DNA of 64,000 nucleotides from Planctomycetia bacterium (GCA_016795155.1 JAEUIE010000010.1:1-64000), one strand, 5' to 3'. Positions 35,124 to 44,086 are shown, counted from the first letter of the stretch. The notes: generated by a model not told the origin, from the sequence alone. Numbers and translations: made by a program.

Positions 35124-35357
35124 ATGAATCATCAGAAGCTTCCCGATTATCCGGAGCACCCCGAACCCACTGAAGCCATCAGCAACTCGGAGTTCGAAAG
35201 GGAAACCAGGCCCCGTACTTCGCCTGGCAGTATGGTCTGGATGGGCATCGGTCTTCTGGTCTGCCTGTACGTGCTGGATCGAACGGTGAATTACCTGCAG
35301 GAATGGAACAAGGGTAACAACGTGGTTAAGTCTGTCCCTGCGAAACAAGGAAACTAA
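35124..35357 (+). CDS. Small single-pass membrane protein within the exporter operon
   Basis: The protein has 77 residues. A GAGGAGG site sits before the ATG at 35124. The N-terminal half is polar and rich in Pro and Glu (MNHQKLPDYPEHPEPTEAI), then comes one membrane helix (SMVWMGIGLLVCLYVLDRTV) and a short Lys/Asn-rich end. It lies 16 bases after the ATPase and six bases before the permease, so it is clearly part of the unit. I recognise no family. It could be a small accessory subunit that fits the permease. Confidence 0.75.
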   Translation: MNHQKLPDYPEHPEPTEAISNSEFERETRPRTSPGSMVWMGIGLLVCLYVLDRTVNYLQEWNKGNNVVKSVPAKQGN

Positions 35358-35363
35358 CGGACG

Positions 35364-36590
35364 ATGGGTTTCTTTTCGGCATTACGTGTAGCCCTGGCAG
35401 CCTTGTTTGTGAACAAGGGCCGTTCCACGCTGACCAGTCTGGGCATTGTCATCGGCATTGCAGCTGTCATCGCGATGGTGGCAGCAGGTAATGGCGCCAA
35501 GGAAAAGCTCGATGACCGGCTCGAAAGCGTCGGCAAGAACATTGTCCTGGTTCGCCCCGGCGGCCGTACCAGCACCGGCATCACCGTGCATAGTACCCCC
35601 ATCACCAGCGAAGATGCTGCAGCCATCCGGGCTGATGCAGCACTCAAGAAAATGACAATCGGCGTGGCGGAATCGCAGGCTACGCAGGATCAAGTCACCA
35701 ACGCTACTGGCACATTTCTGACGACTATCTCCGGCATCTGGCCTGACATGTTCCTGGTCCGCAAGTGGACCGTTTCAGCCGGCAGATTGTTTGGCCATGC
35801 CGAAAATCGCAGTGCCAGTGCGGTGGGGGTAATTGGTGAATCACTGGCCAAGAAGCTGTTTCCCGGCCGCCGACCTGCCGACATGATTGGCCAGCGTTTG
35901 AAACTCTATGGGCAGTCTCTTGAAATTATTGGCGTACTGGCTCCCAAGGGCAAGAATCCTATCGGCCAGGATCAGGACGATCAGGTTTTTGTACCTATCA
36001 ACACCATTCAGCAGCGTCTGGGACGTGAACCACGCGTTTCCGTCATCACGTGCACCACGCGAAGCAATGAGGACATCGGCCCGACGCAGGAACGCATCAC
36101 CAAGATACTTCGCGAACGACGCAATCTGAGGGGCAACATGCCCAACGATTTCGATGTTACGAGTGTCGAGGAAATGGCAGCGATCGGTCTGCTGCTCACC
36201 AATACGCTGAACATTCTGGTCATTGTCATTGCCAGCATCTCACTCATCGTCGGTGGCATCGGCATCATGAACATCATGCTGGTCTCGGTGACGGAACGTA
36301 CCCGCGAGATTGGCATCCGCATGGCGGTGGGCGCCACACCCAACGATGTGCGCAACCAGTTCCTGATTGAATCGGTGGTGCTATCATTGGGCGGAGGCTT
36401 GATCGGCGTGCTACTGGGGTTGAGCTTTGCCTACATCATCACCGATCTGCTCGAATGGCCACTCAGGCTGTCCCCCATTTATCCAACGGTAGCTTTCGGC
36501 GTGGCTGCCAGCGTGGGCGTGTTCTTCGGCTATTACCCTGCCATGAAAGCTTCGCAGCTCGATCCCATTGAAGCGTTGCGATATGAATAA
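35364..36590 (+). CDS. ABC transporter permease (MacB-like, FtsX domain)
   Basis: The protein has 408 residues. An N-terminal membrane helix (LTSLGIVIGIAAVIAMVAAGNGAKEKL) leads a periplasmic MacB core domain: NIVLVRPGG, the region around GIWPDMFLVRKWTVSAGRLF, then VIGESLAKKLFPG and QRLKLYGQSLEIIGVLAPKG. The FtsX domain has three helices, starting NTLNILVIVIASISLIVGGIGIMNIMLVSVTERTREIGIRMAVGA. This is the standard layout of a MacB permease without the fused ATPase. Together with the ATPase and adaptor it should expel macrolides, peptides or lipoprotein-type substrates; the actual substrate is unknown. The next gene overlaps its stop. Confidence 0.95.
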   Translation: MGFFSALRVALAALFVNKGRSTLTSLGIVIGIAAVIAMVAAGNGAKEKLDDRLESVGKNIVLVRPGGRTSTGITVHSTPITSEDAAAIRADAALKKMTIGVAESQATQDQVTNATGTFLTTISGIWPDMFLVRKWTVSAGRLFGHAENRSASAVGVIGESLAKKLFPGRRPADMIGQRLKLYGQSLEIIGVLAPKGKNPIGQDQDDQVFVPINTIQQRLGREPRVSVITCTTRSNEDIGPTQERITKILRERRNLRGNMPNDFDVTSVEEMAAIGLLLTNTLNILVIVIASISLIVGGIGIMNIMLVSVTERTREIGIRMAVGATPNDVRNQFLIESVVLSLGGGLIGVLLGLSFAYIITDLLEWPLRLSPIYPTVAFGVAASVGVFFGYYPAMKASQLDPIEALRYE

Positions 36591-36990
36591 CCTTCCCAAT
36601 TCCTGGCGTGATTCGCTGACAGCGCTGCGAACGGCGCTGCTGCACCTGCATAAATCGCTGCTCGATGCGGAACGGCAAAGTTATGAAACCGAGCATGGCC
36701 CCATTCGCAGCAATGGCGAATATCTGCAACTGCTGATCAACCACGAGCGGTTCCAGTGGCTGCAGCCTTACACCAGCCTCGTGGTAGTGTGTGATGAAAC
36801 CCTGGAATCGAAGGAAGCTATTGCTGCAGAAGCTGTTGAGGCACTCTGGACCAAAGCCCGGGAACTGACCGAAACCATGAAAGCGGATACGAATTCCCGC
36901 TATGCGTTGATTCTGAAATCATCGCCCGTGGTTCAGATGACCGATGCCGAAGTCAGCCAGTTGCTCGAAATGCATGGCAGCAAGTCGTAG
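36583..36990 (+). CDS. Cytoplasmic helical protein coupled to the exporter operon
   Basis: The protein has 135 residues. The ATG lies eight bases inside the permease end, so it is probably translated by coupling. It has long amphipathic helices (SWRDSLTALRTALLHLHKSLLDAERQSYE, NHERFQWLQPYTSLVVVCDE, VEALWTKARELTETMKADTN) and no signal or membrane segment. I recognise no family. Its position suggests a role linked to the exporter or its substrate. Confidence 0.65.
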   Translation: MNNLPNSWRDSLTALRTALLHLHKSLLDAERQSYETEHGPIRSNGEYLQLLINHERFQWLQPYTSLVVVCDETLESKEAIAAEAVEALWTKARELTETMKADTNSRYALILKSSPVVQMTDAEVSQLLEMHGSKS

Positions 36991-37191
36991 TCTGGTAAGG
37001 TCCGGAAAATCTAACAGGAAAACCATCTAAATCGGCTGTTCTTGTCGTAACAGGTGGATGAATGCTGCCGGAACCTGGCAGAAAATCTGTCGAAAGCTAT
37101 GGACTTTTCCTTACCCGATGCGTCACAATATGGCATGGTTGGGTAGGACCATGATTCCGCCTCTGTGGTGGAATGACTCAGGGGGCCTGCC

Positions 37192-37410
37192 ATGCGACCA
37201 CCACGATATCTGCTGATCAGTGCGGGATTGCTGTGTTCAGTCATCGTCGGGTGTCAGTCGCTGAAGGCGCCTTCCTGGTCTTCTGCCCCGCCTCGTCGGT
37301 CGGACGATCCGCTGTTGTGCACGGATGCGGAACGGAAGCGCCCGCGTGATCTGTATGCGACCACGTCTGATTCCCGTTACCTCGAGCCTGTCGCTGCTGC
37401 AGTCAAGTAA
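37192..37410 (+). CDS. Small lipoprotein
   Basis: The protein has 72 residues. The leader MRPPRYLLISAGLLCSVIVGC has a lipobox (VIVGC) with lipidated Cys at 21, after a GGGGGC ribosome site. The mature part is Pro/Ser/Arg-rich and ends EPVAAAVK, with no recognised domain. Another lipoprotein gene begins 35 bases later in the same direction, so the two are probably co-transcribed. Confidence 0.6.
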   Translation: MRPPRYLLISAGLLCSVIVGCQSLKAPSWSSAPPRRSDDPLLCTDAERKRPRDLYATTSDSRYLEPVAAAVK

Positions 37411-37445
37411 TGCAACCAGTGCCGGGCTGATGCAAGGCACTGATC

Positions 37446-37925
37446 ATGGTTCGCACCCGCCATTCTTCCCGCGTTGTCACATTGTTCATTCTCTGCCTGG
37501 CTGGCTGCCAGTCTGCGGAGAAAGCCTCACTCACCCCGCTGGCTCCCGATGTGGTTCCCACGTTTGCCGAGCTGATGCAGCGAGGCAAATCGCAGATCAA
37601 TGCTGCTCACGAATTCTATTACAGTGACCGCTGGAAAGATGTTGAGATGGCTGCAATCGCCATCAAGGAAACGGGTACGTACCTGACCAAGCTTCCATTG
37701 CCCAATGCGACCGAAGAACAGAAGGTGAAACTCGCCTCGCTGACCAAAGAGTTCAATGAAGCGGCAGACCAGTTGAAGGTGGCAGGTACCGAGCAGAATG
37801 CGACCAAGACCAACCAGATTTTCCAGAAGCTCAATGAAGTCTATCGTCAGCTTCGCGTGCAGCAGGCCGTTGTCGGCCAGATCAGCGAACCGGAAGTGAA
37901 GCCGCCAGTACCGCCGGTGAAGTAG
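37446..37925 (+). CDS. Helical lipoprotein
   Basis: The protein has 159 residues with a leader VVTLFILCLAGC whose lipobox (CLAGC) places the lipidated Cys at 21. The mature protein is a helical bundle: FAELMQRGKSQINAAHEFYYSDRWKDVEMAAIAIKETGTYLTKLP and QLKVAGTEQNATKTNQIFQKLNEVYRQLRV. The arrangement resembles cytochrome c'-like or DUF bundles without the CxxCH haem site. The tail PEVKPPVPPVK is proline-rich. It follows another lipoprotein gene closely. Confidence 0.7.
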   Translation: MVRTRHSSRVVTLFILCLAGCQSAEKASLTPLAPDVVPTFAELMQRGKSQINAAHEFYYSDRWKDVEMAAIAIKETGTYLTKLPLPNATEEQKVKLASLTKEFNEAADQLKVAGTEQNATKTNQIFQKLNEVYRQLRVQQAVVGQISEPEVKPPVPPVK

Positions 37926-37979
37926 TAAAGAGTGAAGAAGTGTTATCTTGCGGAATAGAAGACGTTCGAAAGCCAGACA

Positions 37980-38552
37980 ATGTCATTCGACGAACTGAGT
38001 GAGTCGGTCTACGAAGACTTGGATGGGCACATCGTTACAGTCAGCAACGATGGCAAGACATACCGCATCATCTTTGAATGTGACGACTGGTGCGGCCAAG
38101 AGCGTCGCCGACGATTCGAGTTAATCTTTCAGGATGTTGCGGAAGCTAACGCTACGCCCTCGACGTGTGAATACTTGCACATCGTTGACGAGCACCCGTT
38201 GCTCTGGCAACATAATGACGAGAGCGTCTCGATGTTCTTTTCCTCCGCGTTATCCGAACCACAATCGCTGCTCGGACAGCTTTACGAGGCGCATGAAGCG
38301 TTGTTTGGTGGTTGGCGTAAATTGTCGGATTATTGGTACGCCAGTTCAGGCTTGCTTCGGACGGGCTATGGGCTTTTAGCTGAAGGACCGCGCCGAGTCA
38401 TCGAAGAGTACGCACGAGTTGTTGGAGATAGCTTGCGTTACTCAATTATTCATCGACACAGTCCTCGCGGTAAGTATCGCGTCGTATTACTAAATGACTG
38501 CTATGTTGTTTGCAGCAGTGTGTCAGTCAATGAGCAGGAATTGTCCGTGTAA
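37980..38552 (+). CDS. Hypothetical cytoplasmic protein
   Basis: The protein has 190 residues with no signal peptide or membrane helix. It is rich in Tyr, Trp and acidic residues; the first half resembles a small beta domain (GHIVTVSNDGKTYRIIFECDDWCGQERRRRFELIFQDV) and the second is helical (SDYWYASSGLLRTGYGLLAEGPRRVIEEYARVVG). No family was recognised. The reading is convincing mainly from its length. It stands 54 bases after the lipoprotein gene. Confidence 0.5.
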   Translation: MSFDELSESVYEDLDGHIVTVSNDGKTYRIIFECDDWCGQERRRRFELIFQDVAEANATPSTCEYLHIVDEHPLLWQHNDESVSMFFSSALSEPQSLLGQLYEAHEALFGGWRKLSDYWYASSGLLRTGYGLLAEGPRRVIEEYARVVGDSLRYSIIHRHSPRGKYRVVLLNDCYVVCSSVSVNEQELSV

Positions 38553-38590
38553 CGTGTCACTGCACCCGTGGCGGCGCATCACGGTTTGGG

Positions 38591-39127
38591 TTATTTGTTA
38601 AGTTTCGGTTTCACCTGGTACTGCACGTACACGCAGCCATTCTTGAATGGCTTGCATTTCATGAGTTCCAGTTTAGTCTCGCAATTCATGATGTGATACA
38701 CGGGGATGCCACTGCCCAGCAGAACGGGATGGATGTTGAAGCCGATCTCATCGATGAGATTGGCTTCAAACAGAGTTTTCGCCAGCGAGCCGCCACCCAT
38801 CAGGCAAATGTCTTTGCCCTTGCCCGACTTCATCTCCCGCACTACCTCAGCGGCATTCTCACGCACCAGCACCGCATTCTTGTCGGGGAGTGATGTCAGT
38901 GTCCGCGAGAAGACGTAACCTGTGATGCCTGGCATGCTGCCTTGCGGCCCTTTACGCAGAGCCACTTCATACGTCTTGCGGCCCATGAGCACGGTATCGA
39001 TGGTGGACCAGTAATCGCCCATGATCTCCGCAGCTTCATCGCTCCACTGCAGCCAGTCCACGCCATCGTCGAGCCGAGCGAGGTAGTTATCAAGACTGAT
39101 AGCCCCGCCAAAGGTGATTTTGCGCAT
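38591..39127 (-). CDS. Dihydrofolate-reductase-like (RibD C-terminal domain) protein
   Basis: The ATG at 39125-39127 has AAGGATG upstream and gives 178 residues. The fold marks are MRKITFGGAISLDNYLARLDDGVDWLQW, the nucleotide region IDTVLMGRKTYEVAL, YVFSRTL, and ICLMGGGSLAKTLFEANLIDEIGFNIHPVLLGSGIPVY. This is the RibD_C/YwjB-type family of DHFR-fold reductases, whose members reduce pteridine- or pyrimidine-like compounds. It is not a true FolA. The substrate is not known. It lies alone in the minus direction. Confidence 0.88.
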   Translation of the reverse strand: MRKITFGGAISLDNYLARLDDGVDWLQWSDEAAEIMGDYWSTIDTVLMGRKTYEVALRKGPQGSMPGITGYVFSRTLTSLPDKNAVLVRENAAEVVREMKSGKGKDICLMGGGSLAKTLFEANLIDEIGFNIHPVLLGSGIPVYHIMNCETKLELMKCKPFKNGCVYVQYQVKPKLNK

Positions 39128-39278
39128 GGTACATCCTTCAATTGACAGTGACATCCTAATCGTCGCACTGCGACATCACAAACAGAAAGTAATCTAGACA
39201 GATCTTACGCTGGCAGCAGAGCGGCATCGTCCGTATCCTTTCTTCGTCAGCCGCATTTAATTCCAAGGATCATTCTCC

Positions 39279-40664
39279 ATGTCATCGTTACCCCTGGCGC
39301 GTCGGTTTGCTCAGTATGCCTGCAAGCTTCAGTATGATCACATCCCTGCTGGCGTACTGCATGAAGCCAAGCGTCGTTTTCTTGACAGTTTTGCTACCGC
39401 AGTGGGTGCCATGCCTGCTGATGCATATCACATCGCTAAAAAAGTTGCAGGGCACATGAGCAGTACACCCGGTGCCAGCCTGCTCGGCGGTGGCACCAGC
39501 AGCATTGAATGGGCCACCTTCGTCAACGGACTGCTCATTCGTTACCTCGATTTCAACGATACCTACCTGAGCAAGGAACCGGCACACCCCAGCGATAACC
39601 TGGCTGCGGTGCTCAGCGTCGGTGAAATGGTCAACGCGACCGGCAAGGAGATGCTGGTTGCAGCAGTGCTGGCGTATGAAATCCAGTGCCGATTGTGCGA
39701 TGCCAGCAGCTTGCGGAAGTATGGGATCGATCATGTCACGTATGGCGCTATTTCATCGTGCCTGGCTGCCTGCAAACTGCTTAAGCTGGATGAAACCAAG
39801 ACCACGCATGCGGTAGGTATCGCAGGAGTGTGTAATGCCGCCTTGCGACAAACTCGCGCCGGTGAAATGAGCATGTGGAAAGGCTGTGCCTTTGCCAATG
39901 CCGCCAAGCAGGGAGTGTTTGCAGCACTTCTGGCCAACGAAGGCATGACTGGCCCCGCTCCCATCTTTGAAGGCGAACTAGGGTTCATGAAACTGCTGAC
40001 CCGCGAGACTTTTGAAGTTGCTCCGATGGGCGCAGAAAACGGCCCATCCAAGAACGATGACGACTTCATGATCAGCCACACGTACATCAAGTACTGGCCG
40101 GTGGAATATCATGCCCAGTCAGCGGTCGATGCGATCTTGCAACTGCGTCCGCAGGTGGGCGACTGGAAGAACGTCGAAAAGATTGACATTCACACGTTCG
40201 ATGCTGCGGTCGATATCATCGGCAAAGATCCGGAGAAGTATCGTCCCACCACACGCGAGACGGCAGATCATTCCATGCCTTACTGTGTCGCAGTGGCGTT
40301 GATTGAAGGCGATGTGGGTCTGGACAGCTTCGATGATGCTCACCTAAAGAATGCTCCACTGATTGAACTGACCAACAAGGTGAAACTGCATCGCGATGCC
40401 TCTGCCAACGCACGTTATCCCAAGAGTATTCCCAACAAGTTGACCGTGACGATGCGCGATGGCAAGACACATGTGCTGGAAGTGGTGAATCCACCCGGAC
40501 ATGCCTTGAACAAAATGACCGATGCCCAGGTGGAAAAGAAGTTCCGAGCCTGTGCACTGGCCAAGTTTGGTGAAACGAAAGTTGCAGCGATCGTGAAGAA
40601 CACGCTGGCAATGGATACGCTTGGCGCCGGCGCTGCGAAAACGATGATCGGTTGGTTTGCGTAA
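39279..40664 (+). CDS. MmgE/PrpD-family protein
   Basis: The protein has 461 residues. The family signature is clear: AKRRFLDSFATAVGAMPADAYHIAKKV, SLLGGGTSSIEWATFVNGLLIRYLDFNDTYLSKEPAHPSDNLAAVLSVGEM, IDHVTYGAISSCLAACKLLKLDE and YWPVEYHAQSAVDAILQLRP. Members include 2-methylcitrate dehydratase and cis-aconitate decarboxylase. The conserved Asp and His of NDTY...HPSDN are present. Without prpC/prpB neighbours the reaction cannot be fixed; 2-methylcitrate dehydration is the default guess. Confidence 0.88.
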   Translation: MSSLPLARRFAQYACKLQYDHIPAGVLHEAKRRFLDSFATAVGAMPADAYHIAKKVAGHMSSTPGASLLGGGTSSIEWATFVNGLLIRYLDFNDTYLSKEPAHPSDNLAAVLSVGEMVNATGKEMLVAAVLAYEIQCRLCDASSLRKYGIDHVTYGAISSCLAACKLLKLDETKTTHAVGIAGVCNAALRQTRAGEMSMWKGCAFANAAKQGVFAALLANEGMTGPAPIFEGELGFMKLLTRETFEVAPMGAENGPSKNDDDFMISHTYIKYWPVEYHAQSAVDAILQLRPQVGDWKNVEKIDIHTFDAAVDIIGKDPEKYRPTTRETADHSMPYCVAVALIEGDVGLDSFDDAHLKNAPLIELTNKVKLHRDASANARYPKSIPNKLTVTMRDGKTHVLEVVNPPGHALNKMTDAQVEKKFRACALAKFGETKVAAIVKNTLAMDTLGAGAAKTMIGWFA

Positions 40665-40710
40665 CTCGAGCATAGATATGCCCTTTTGCTCTGAAAGAGC
40701 CTTCGGTTTT

Positions 40711-40882
40711 AGCCAGGCCCGGAAGGGCCTGGTTTCAAGAACGCGATATGGAAAGCTCCAACGGAGCGTTCGAGCCTTGGAGTACTTCTCTTCTCGATAC
40801 GAGCGCTCCGTTGGAGCTTGAGATAATTTCTCAACTCGCCACCAGGCCCTTCCGGGCCTGGCTAACATCGGTGGCTCCTTTG
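40711..40882. repeat. Nested long inverted repeats
   Basis: A perfect 23-base arm at 40711-40733 pairs with 40841-40863. Inside it a perfect 16-base arm at 40753-40768 (AAGCTCCAACGGAGCG) pairs with 40804-40819, and each arm is itself partly palindromic (CCGGAAGGGCC). A further hairpin (GGCTCCTTTGGAGCC) follows at 40872-40886. The RNA would fold into a multi-branched structure. The 40665-40980 gap has no other content, and I cannot tell a mobile palindrome from an mRNA-end structure. Confidence 0.75.
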
Positions 40883-40980
40883 GAGCCGGGCAGCATGCAT
40901 GCTTATCCGAGAGCGTCTAAGAAAAGGAAACACTCTCTCACCAGAGGAAAGGAGAGAAAACGAGAATCATTTCCATTTGC

Positions 40981-42012
40981 TCACACCCCTATGGCATCCG
41001 CCAACTTGAGCAGCAATTCATCATGCACGATGACTTGTTCAATCAAGGCTGCGCCCCGTTCGGTGGCTTTCTCCGGTTCCAGGTAATGATCCCCCATTAA
41101 TTCGGGCAAGGATCGGCTTGGCTTCTCACCCGTCAGATGCAGCAGGTGCCTGACCGTTTCGGTCCACTGAGCGCTGTCTTTGATGATGCCCAGTTGTTCA
41201 ATGAGGTAGCTCAATGCATAGAGCAGCGGTGCTGGGATAATGATGGGCACATCATCCGCTTCCGGTTCAGGCAACTGATTAAAGGGATTGTTGATGATGG
41301 CAGGCGTGAGGTAGCGTTCCCAATCATCCGGCGGGGCAGCTTCCTTATCGAGAACGAAGGCTCCTTCCATCGCACCGAAATAAATGCTGATCCAGCGTAC
41401 TTCCCGCCGGGCTTCATGCAACCCATCTTCAATATGGGTCAGGTCGAGTTCCAGAATGGTATGATGCAGCGACTTCAAATCCTTCATGAGCCATTTGCGC
41501 AGTGCTTTAGCTTCCTTGGCGGGTGAAAGCCAATCAACGGCTTTGAGTTTTTTGGCGAATTTGACAGGCAGCAGATCGTTGCCATCGTGATATCGGCAGG
41601 CAATCCAATCCTGCGATTGAATCCAGGCCCAGGCCCGGCCGGTGGCATCAATGGTCCGCTCCCGTGCCAGTTGGGCTACTCCTGCAGGCAATGACCATGC
41701 TTGGTACTGTTTGGTCAATGCAGTCCAGAAATCAATAAGCCCCAGGGCGTCTTCTACAATCTTCGATTCGAGTCTGATGCGGGCAAACAGTTTGTCATCC
41801 AGATCGAGCTTGCCGTATACTCGAGCCAACCCCTGCAGCATGAACATGGGAGCACGAGTGTTGCTCTGAAAGAGAATCTGAGCAGGGGAAACATCCTGAT
41901 TCAGGGCATCGGCTTCCTGCAGCAGTTGTTGAAACTGAGCCAGGTGTTTAAGAAACCGGCGGCGGGCATGCGGGCCTTTAATGGCTAAGGTAGTATTTTC
42001 GGTACTAGTCAT
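40981..42012 (-). CDS. Hypothetical alpha-helical protein
   Basis: The protein has 343 residues from the ATG at 42010-42012; another ATG lies four codons upstream. It is almost all helix and soluble: HARRRFLKHLAQFQQLLQEADAL, RIRLESKIVEDALGLIDFWTALTKQYQAW, SPAKEAKALRKWLMKDLKSLHHTILELDLTHIEDGLHEARREVRWISIYFGAMEG. The middle and end are proline-poor coil with acid runs. The family is unknown to me. It is divergent from the deacylase gene, with starts about 120 bases apart. Confidence 0.7.
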   Translation of the reverse strand: MTSTENTTLAIKGPHARRRFLKHLAQFQQLLQEADALNQDVSPAQILFQSNTRAPMFMLQGLARVYGKLDLDDKLFARIRLESKIVEDALGLIDFWTALTKQYQAWSLPAGVAQLARERTIDATGRAWAWIQSQDWIACRYHDGNDLLPVKFAKKLKAVDWLSPAKEAKALRKWLMKDLKSLHHTILELDLTHIEDGLHEARREVRWISIYFGAMEGAFVLDKEAAPPDDWERYLTPAIINNPFNQLPEPEADDVPIIIPAPLLYALSYLIEQLGIIKDSAQWTETVRHLLHLTGEKPSRSLPELMGDHYLEPEKATERGAALIEQVIVHDELLLKLADAIGV

Positions 42013-42129
42013 GATGGTACTCACGGATGTAGTGTGTACAGACTACAACAGCAGAATGCCGGTCACAAGATGCTAAATGGAACAGACAGCTACGTTTCCC
42101 GGTGGTGCAGCCTCACGATTGGAATCACC

Positions 42130-42609
42130 ATGACCCCTGCGATCAAGTTGCTGGAACAAGCAGGTGTGCCTTTCCAGGTGCTGACCTACGAACATGATGA
42201 TGCATGCATGGAGTACGGTCTGGAAGCAGCAGGCAAATTGCAGGTTGATCCAGCAAGCATGTTCAAAACGCTGGTCGTCAAAAGCGACACTGGCACCTTG
42301 GCGATAGCTTTGCTGAGTGTTCAGGACAAAGTCGATCTGAAAAAGCTGGCCCATGCGTTTGGCACACGGAAAGCTGACTTGGCCGATTCCACGCTGGCGG
42401 AGAAGACAACCGGCTATGTCATCGGTGGTATCAGTCCGCTCGGTGGTCGCAAGAAACTGATGACGTTCATCGACGAAGCGGTGATCCTGGTAGAAACAAT
42501 TTATGTGAGTGCCGGGAAGCGAGGCATGCAGTTAAAACTGGCTGCCGACGATCTGATACGTCTTACTGCCGCCAGCGTGGTTCCGCTCGCGGTCGTCAGC
42601 CAGGGGTAA
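42130..42609 (+). CDS. ybaK: Cys-tRNA(Pro)/Cys-tRNA(Cys) deacylase YbaK-like
   Basis: The ATG at 42130 gives 159 residues, the standard size; upstream in-frame ATGs extend it without homology. The family blocks are MTPAIKLLEQAGVPFQVLTYEHD, then YGLEAAGKLQVDPASMFKTLVVKSD, DKVDLKKLAHAFGTRKADLADSTLAEKTTGYVIGGISPLGGRKKLMTFIDEAV, and the end ISAGKRGMQLKLAADDLI-like VSAGKRGMQLKLAADDLI. It edits mischarged tRNA in trans. The 3' end overlaps the histidine kinase gene by 78 bases tail to tail. Confidence 0.92.
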   Translation: MTPAIKLLEQAGVPFQVLTYEHDDACMEYGLEAAGKLQVDPASMFKTLVVKSDTGTLAIALLSVQDKVDLKKLAHAFGTRKADLADSTLAEKTTGYVIGGISPLGGRKKLMTFIDEAVILVETIYVSAGKRGMQLKLAADDLIRLTAASVVPLAVVSQG

Positions 42610-43968
42610 CGACACCAGGAAGCTGCTGCCTTGCCCCAACTGGCTCTGCACTTCGATGGTGCCACCCTGGGCTTGCACCAGGTGTTTGACAATGCTGAGC
42701 CCTAGTCCGGTGCCGGGGTCTTGGCGGTCGCGGGCACGATCCGCACGGAAGAAACGTTCAAAAATGCGAGGCAGGTCTTTCTCGGCAATGCCGAACCCGT
42801 TGTCCTTGATCTCAAACCGGGCGTAGCCTGGCACCTTGGAGGCTTTTAAGGTGATGGTGCCTTCTTCCGGCGTGTACTTGATGGCGTTGTCAACCAGGTT
42901 ATCGAGAATCTGATCGAGCGCGAGATCATCTGCCAGGGCTTCGACAGGCTGGCTGCCTTCAGCGAGGATGAGTTGCTGGCGACGGGCTTGCGTGCGATGT
43001 TCAAACCGCTGGATGCAGGCTTCGAGTGCGGGGATGAGCGGAGTCGCAGTCAATTCAATGCTCTGCTGACCAGTTTCAATGCGGGACAGTTCCAGTAGAT
43101 CGTTTACCAGTCGATTGAGACGATCTACATTCTCGTTAATACGTGCCAGGAAGTTCACATTGTGCTTGGGGTCATGCAAGGCGCCATCAAGCAGCGTCTC
43201 CACGGTGGCCTGCATGGCAGCGAGTGGTGTTTTCAGTTCGTGTGAAACGTTGGAGAAAAAGTCCTGCCGCATCCGTTCCAGGCGGTGCATATCGGTGACA
43301 TCGTGCAGCACCAGCACCGCGCCGCTGCGCTGATTGCGGGTCAATTTCATCGCCTGCATACGCACCTTGCGGTCGGAAGGCAGATCGAAAACCTGTCCCT
43401 GGTTGGGGTCCGGTTCATCTTTCAGGATAGCTTCCGCCGTTTCCACGATGTTTCGTTGTCTGATGACTTCCCACAGTTTGCGTCCGACGACAGCATTGGG
43501 TTGCAGCTTAAACAGTTTGCAGGCAGCTTCGTTGATGAACTGCACTTTTTCATCCGGGTTGATGACGATGACGCTTTCGATCATCGAGCGAAGCACGGTG
43601 CGTGAGAGGTCACGTTCCTGACCATGCCGGGTCAGGTGTTGTTGCAGTTCATCCTGCAGAGTATCGATCACCTGGGCGAGAGTGCGGATTTCATCGCGGG
43701 TGGAAGAGTTGGCAGGCTCCTGAATCTTGGTAAGTGCCTTGGCAGCGGCAGCCAGGCGTACCAGCGGAGCCATCATCATGCGGGCAATGAGATAACTGAC
43801 CACCAGGGCAATGGCGATAAGGATGCCTGCGAGGAACCAGGGCGATTGCAGCAGAGGCGATTCAGCTTCTGCCAGGGCCTGCTTGAGCGCCGCCGAGGCG
43901 AGCAGCAGTGCTGAGAGGAGCAGGCCGTACGACAGGAAGATCTTCAGAAACAGTCGGGAACGGAGCAT
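42532..43968 (-). CDS. Membrane-bound PAS sensor histidine kinase (PhoR-like)
   Basis: The protein has 478 residues. Two membrane helices (FLKIFLSYGLLLSALLLASAAL; WFLAGILIAIALVVSYLIARMM) enclose a very short periplasmic loop, then a HAMP-like coil, a PAS domain (MIESVIVINPDEKVQFINEAACKLFKL), a HisKA domain with the phosphoacceptor His in FFSNVSHELKTPLAAM, and an ATPase domain with N-box LDNLVDNAIKYTPEEG, G1 KDNGFGIAEKDL and G2 GTGLGLSIVKHL. No response regulator lies next to it, so it is an orphan or its partner is elsewhere. The last 20 residues extend past the family end and overlap ybaK. Confidence 0.92.
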   Translation of the reverse strand: MLRSRLFLKIFLSYGLLLSALLLASAALKQALAEAESPLLQSPWFLAGILIAIALVVSYLIARMMMAPLVRLAAAAKALTKIQEPANSSTRDEIRTLAQVIDTLQDELQQHLTRHGQERDLSRTVLRSMIESVIVINPDEKVQFINEAACKLFKLQPNAVVGRKLWEVIRQRNIVETAEAILKDEPDPNQGQVFDLPSDRKVRMQAMKLTRNQRSGAVLVLHDVTDMHRLERMRQDFFSNVSHELKTPLAAMQATVETLLDGALHDPKHNVNFLARINENVDRLNRLVNDLLELSRIETGQQSIELTATPLIPALEACIQRFEHRTQARRQQLILAEGSQPVEALADDLALDQILDNLVDNAIKYTPEEGTITLKASKVPGYARFEIKDNGFGIAEKDLPRIFERFFRADRARDRQDPGTGLGLSIVKHLVQAQGGTIEVQSQLGQGSSFLVSLPLADDRERNHAGGSKTYQIVGSQF

Positions 43969-44086
43969 GAGGGTATTCTAAGTGACGTGTTTTTATCTGC
44001 CAGTAAACTTCATGCCTCTTTTAGACAAGTAGAGGTGATATGTTAATATGTGTTTGGAGAGCAGATTACCAGATAGGCATCTAGCC

